64,000 bases of DNA from NCBI RefSeq assembly GCF_021134715.1, contig NC_060026.1:1364001-1428000 (forward strand), read 5' to 3'. The position numbers and the translations under genes were made by a program. The notes under the pieces are model-generated. The model worked only from the letters and a program-made list of their open reading frames with translations. It was not told the DNA's origin and made no database searches. Below, piece after piece: positions 60,268 through 64,000 of the stretch. The stretch's first letter is position 1. Each line of letters opens with the position of its first letter. The DNA is from Daphnia pulex (Eukaryota > Arthropoda > Branchiopoda > Diplostraca > Daphniidae).

Positions 60268-61672
60268 GAGTTAATTTTTTAAAATGCCGAAATGGGACCA
60301 TCAAAATTTTAACAGCAGAATAAAGTACGCAATGGGCAAACAGATCGAATTCAAGGGAAAAACTGAAAGAATTTTAATTGAAATTCAATAAAGAGTAGGG
60401 AAAGAAAAAGTCTTGGTTGCACAAACTGCCTGGAACAGTATTCGGGTCGGCGGTCATCGACTATTACCAGTACAGTTTGGACTTTTTGGTTGCATCTTTT
60501 TAAATTGATAGATTAATCACATTTTTTACACGACGTGTGTCAAAGTTTTACCCGTAGGCCTATCCATAAAACATCGATACAACAAGATAACGGGATTCCA
60601 TTTTGTGTGGTCATCACCCACTGAAATTTAAAATTTAAAACATTTTCTTTTTACAATATTACAAAGGGGACGAGTGGGTGTATTGGAAAAGGCGTCATTT
60701 AGGAGTAGGTGCAGTGGTGCACCTGGAGACCAGGGTTCGAACCCCCTGGTGAGCTTTGTTGGTTGGTCATACACCCGCTCTGGCGCCACTGTGGCGTCAC
60801 ATGGACCCCGTGACTTGTTGCAGGAGAGGGAACTCGGGAGGGTTGGCTGGGGGACGGTTTTCGTCGATATTGGGATCGGTCCAATATTCCTCAGTCAGCA
60901 CAAAAGGCAAATGAAATGTGGAATGATGGGAAACTGGTGCTGTTCTGACAGTGCAAAGTGCCCTTGTTTGCGCAGTCATTGGGTTAATTGCCTTGCTCCG
61001 TCGTGTTGAATGAGAATGTGTTGCATATAAGTTGGGAGCTGGCAATGTACGGTGCTAGTCGAATATCCTTCAGTGATCATATGCGCATTGTTTCCGCCGG
61101 AATCCAACAATGTTGTCCATGTCATACACCGCCCGGTGTATCATGTGGACAACAACTTGTGAAGTGCGTGTATGTGAGGGGTTATTTGTGCTTAGATTCA
61201 GATCCGTGTATCCAAGACTTGGCTGGGGGGTTGGCGCCTCTGGTGTGTCCACCTGACTCCATTGTTAAAATTGTTATACTAACTATGTTATAGTTTGTAT
61301 CAACAAGTAGTACACACACACAGCGACGGATGTGCTCTCTCTCCTTGCTATTAAAATAAGATTGAAACTTTTTTTTTATCCTTTTCTGTGAACATTGATA
61401 AATATGTCGACGTTGAATTGAATAAGAATCTATCAATATCAACGTTCAAGTTATTTGTTTGTTTTTTTCTGTTCTCGCTGAACTCGCTGGTTATTTGATT
61501 TTATCCAAGTTGTTTAGAATATTATATATTTATTTAATTGAATTTGAATTATTATTTAGAATTAGATTCAGACTATTGGTGTAGCTCGTAGCTTGGGCTC
61601 GTGTAGCTGTTGATTGTAAGGATGGTCCAGGCACCTGGCGTCGGGAGAGTGACAACTGGGCCACTGACGTCA
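60268..61672. repeat. Segmental duplication, right copy (with 49413-50805)
   Basis: Same block order as the left copy, including the interspersed unit at 60674-61345 and a protease-homologue exon 8 fragment at 61575-61672. The right copy continues into further exons of that pseudogene, so it keeps more of the source locus. Confidence 0.75.
60674..61345 (+). repeat. Interspersed repeat unit with tRNA-like Pol III boxes, copy 2
   Basis: Near-identical to 49720-50383. Differences are mostly single bases and small indels, for example around 61040 and 61130, where the two copies differ by short replaced stretches. Confidence 0.5.
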
Positions 61673-61835
61673 TCCCATCATCATCCCATCATTTTTATAG
61701 CGACACATTTAAATTTTAGCGCGTAAAGCAAAATGATGTCGACAACTGAGAGGAGAATTCTTTTTTACTTACTTTACATGAGAATTTATTATTATCATCA
61801 GAAGTAATACAGGTGTCCGTCACATATTTGCCGTC

Positions 61836-61843
61836 ACCTATCC
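61836..61843. repeat. 8 bp target-site duplication, left
   Basis: ACCTATCC directly before the left terminal inverted repeat; repeated exactly at 63562-63569 directly after the right one. Confidence 0.9.
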
Positions 61844-61895
61844 CATGGTTGTAGATATAATGGTTCCCACTGTCTGTGTTATAAGGGCCCATAAG
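61844..61895 (+). repeat. Left terminal inverted repeat, 52 bp
   Basis: Matches the reverse complement of 63510-63561 at 51 of 52 positions; the one difference is G against T at position 44. Confidence 0.92.
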
Positions 61896-62046
61896 AAAAA
61901 AATTGAAAGTTCTCCGTCAATGATCTTTCCTCAGGGCATGGTTGCTACGAAAGTGCTGCCATCTGCCCACACAATCTCTAACTGAATGGCTTACTGCAGA
62001 AACGAAGAATTCACGTTTTAATGGCGGAAATGCAGATTAATGTAAA

Positions 62047-63229
62047 ATGTCACGCAAACCATGTTTCGTTTTTAATTGTAAATCTTCTTATAACAAAGAA
62101 AATGAAAGTCTTGCGTTTTTCCATCCACCGAAGTTGTGTCTAAATTCCTGGCAGGAAATTATTAAAAAGCCAGGACTCACTTGCCAGTCCAGAATTTGCA
62201 GTATTCATTTTGAAGAGAACGACATACTCAAAGGGAGAGAAATTCAAGGCGTGTTTTACAGTTATCCGAAATGGAAATTAAAATCAGGTGCTCGGCCCAG
62301 TAAATTGCTAGGTATTCTCAAATTTTAATTATCCATGACAATGTTAAGTTATACTAATACTGCTAATTCTGTATGTTTCTAACAGGAAATGATGTCAGCG
62401 TACTCGAAAGACCTGCTGCAAAGAAGTATGTTCACAGTGATAGGTTTAAGTCACCATATCGAAATATAACAGCAAAGTCTAAAGCTGCTAATCCTAAGCT
62501 GCAGTTGGACAATCAATCATTTTTGTCGAATAACAACACCAATGTATTGATCCCATCACATGCAAAGAAGTCAACGTCAAATAGCATAGGTAAATTAAAA
62601 ACTAAGTGTAATAAGATATTTTTTAAAAACATGACATTTTATGTTACAGCTATACACCAACTTGACGCTGAAAAAGGAAAAGTAAATGATATGGAAGCAG
62701 CTGAACCTGTGGCATTACCATGTGTAACAACAGAAGACATGTTCCAGGAACCTACTACTGAAACACTCCTACACATTCCACCTGAAAAAGAACTACAATC
62801 TGAATCTGAATCTCAATTGAGAGTAGAATTTGAAACAGAAAAAGAAACAGTTGTTTGTGAGGAGGCTGATTTGCCAGACGATTTCACTGCAAAGCAGTAC
62901 ACAGCTTTTCGCAATAGAGGAGGACTAATTTTTGTTACAATCCCAGTCTTTCAATCAATACGGGAAGTGGAAAAGATTATTTCGTCTCAATTTGAAGATG
63001 ACGGTCATTATTTAGTGAGAGATAGTTACGAAATTTGTATGTCAAAAATCAAAGTACTCAATCTTTGTCCTTTTTTTGTGACACACACCGTGCTGACTCG
63101 TATCCTTATTTAATAATGGAATTCGTACAAGTTAGATATCATTTTGAATCAAAGCGTTTTCAAGAACGTAATTTGGCAGAAGTTGATAGTAACGTGCGAC
63201 AAAATTTCAAGATGGCAAAACTTGCTTAA
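62047..63229 (+). pseudogene. THAP-domain transposase remnant
   Basis: Exons by phase: 62047-62311, 62386-62589, 62650 to about 63229. Residues 1-85 form a THAP zinc finger: C6 and C11, then the conserved Trp in CLNSWQEII, ending CSIHFEENDILKGREIQG with the second Cys-x2-His pair and FxxxD, followed by a basic KWKLKSGARPS. A Glu-rich linker comes next, then a GGLIFVTIPVF...VEKIISSQFED segment. The frame ends at 63113, but the next frame continues sensibly (YPYLIMEFVQVRYHFESKRF to a stop at 63229). A single-base loss in the T run near 63068-63075 explains this, so the gene is broken or the base is a sequencing error. No catalytic core is present. Confidence 0.7.
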
Positions 63230-63509
63230 CTTTTTTTTTTCTAAATGTAAATTGTATGTATGTTAATACACATTACAAGTTATAAATTGAACCAATGAAA
63301 TCTATTGTTATCATCTGAAATTAATCTTAATTAGAAAATCGTCAATCAATCTGTTTAACGGATGCGCAAAGCCGCAAAGTACGCATAGCTCTGATTTGTT
63401 TACGAGGGACTTAGAAAATTTCTGTGTTGTTTCAGTGTAAGCTTCCACCCTTCCAACACCAGGTCGCGGGGCTGTCGCAGCAACCAAAGATCACAAAAAA
63501 ATCAGCTGC

Positions 63510-63561
63510 CTTATGGGACCTTATAACACAGACAGTGGGAACCATTATATCTACAACCATG
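63510..63561 (-). repeat. Right terminal inverted repeat, 52 bp
   Basis: Inverse of 61844-61895 with one mismatch. Confidence 0.92.
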
Positions 63562-63569
63562 ACCTATCC
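63562..63569. repeat. 8 bp target-site duplication, right
   Basis: ACCTATCC, identical to 61836-61843. Removing the element and one copy restores continuous protease-homologue exon 7 sequence. Confidence 0.9.
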
Positions 63570-64000
63570 AACCTGTAGTCGGTGGTTGACACAATCGCAA
63601 CTTTGGCTTGTTGCAAAACTTCGGTTTGGGTAAGTGGATTTTGAATTGAATAATGAAAAGTCAGTTAAATCGATAATGATTTGGTATTTTCATTTTTACA
63701 TAGCAGCTATATTTTCCCATCCCAAGAAAATGGCATCTTTGCCCGCGTATCGGTCTGCATTGGCCGGTGGCAAGTAAGCAATCAACTAACTAACCATGAA
63801 AGGCCTCAACTCACCAAAGCATTCGAAGAGAATTTATTATACATTTTTTGTATTGATGAAGCCGGTGAAGAAGCACCGAGCTAGTGACCTTCATTGCACT
63901 TTTTGGTGTTTTTAGCCCTTATTGGAACAAAAAAATTAATTGAATAAACGTGATAATTTTTTCTTTACGTATGAGTTGTGTTTTCCTTTTTTTGTGTTAG

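Larger units (their letters stand above)
61844..63561 (+). mobile_element. P-superfamily-like DNA transposon, 1718 bp
   Basis: Bounded by 52 bp terminal inverted repeats starting CATGG (one mismatch) and flanked by an exact 8 bp duplication, the target-site length of the P element superfamily. It carries a THAP-domain gene, the DNA-binding domain of P transposases. The interior is far too short for a full transposase and no RNase-H-like catalytic core was found, so it is an internally deleted, non-autonomous copy. The matching ends and exact TSD suggest fairly recent insertion. Confidence 0.88.
61575..63790 (-). pseudogene. Serine-protease homologue pseudogene split by a transposon
   Basis: Collinear remains of exons 8, 7 and 6 of the gene at 40473-42345. 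Exon 8 lies at about 61575-61672 (GPVVTLPTPGAWTI). Exon 7 lies at about 61797-61843 and continues at 63562-63640 (shared blocks GAAGTAATACA, GTCCGTCAC.TATTTGCC, CTTTGGCTTGTTGCAA). Exon 6 lies at about 63710-63780 (CCCATCCCAA, then TTGGCCGGTGGCAAG). The P-like element at 61844-63561 is inserted within exon 7. Many substitutions and indels; not functional. Confidence 0.7.

Overview
The window looks like a compact crustacean genome, most likely Daphnia or a close branchiopod. This is inferred from many 55-75 bp GT-AG introns, dense genes on both strands, a circadian-type timeless gene, and animal-only families (TDG, Ly6/uPAR, WASHC4, Wnt, C1q). No bacterial operon, CRISPR array or viral genome was seen. 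Exon coordinates come from reading splice sites and reading-frame phase by eye; all assembled genes keep phase across every junction.

Layout. 0.5-4.7 kb (-): a thymine-DNA glycosylase (TDG/Thd1) with a very long AT-hook and low-complexity tail. 8.0-8.9 kb (+): a small GPI-type Ly6/uPAR protein, tail to tail with WASHC4 (9.2-13.0 kb, -), the SWIP subunit of the endosomal WASH complex. 14.2-16.3 kb (+): a Wnt ligand, best matching Wnt2. 16.9-18.8 kb (-): a secreted coiled-coil, fibrinogen-like and C1q protein. 20-35 kb (+): three divergent FEM1-like ankyrin genes (20.3, 24.0 and 33.4 kb) surrounding a 12-exon timeless gene (28.4-32.8 kb). The timeless protein appears to lack one conserved block.

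37-48 kb is accessory: a small PAN/Apple-like secreted protein, a frameshifted copy (37.9-39.4 kb) and an intact copy (46.4-48.5 kb) of a protein with a possible papain-like N-terminus plus ankyrin repeats, and between them a serine-protease homologue (40.5-42.3 kb) that has lost two catalytic residues. 49-64 kb is repeat-rich. It holds a 1.4 kb segment present twice (49.4 and 60.3 kb), protease-homologue exon debris, an intronless gene with two HEPN-like Rx4H motifs (56.2-57.3 kb), a 983 bp foldback palindrome (58.1-59.1 kb), and a 1,718 bp P-superfamily-like transposon (61.84-63.56 kb). That element has 52 bp terminal inverted repeats, an 8 bp target duplication and a THAP gene, and it sits inside an exon of a decayed protease-homologue copy.

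How genes relate. The left third is ordinary conserved gene content (DNA repair, endosome sorting, Wnt signalling, cell surface). The middle is a lineage-specific expansion of FEM1-like genes around a clock gene. The right third is dominated by duplicated and decayed gene copies, and is where the undescribed material lies (HEPN protein, ankyrin/papain-like family, foldback, P-like element).
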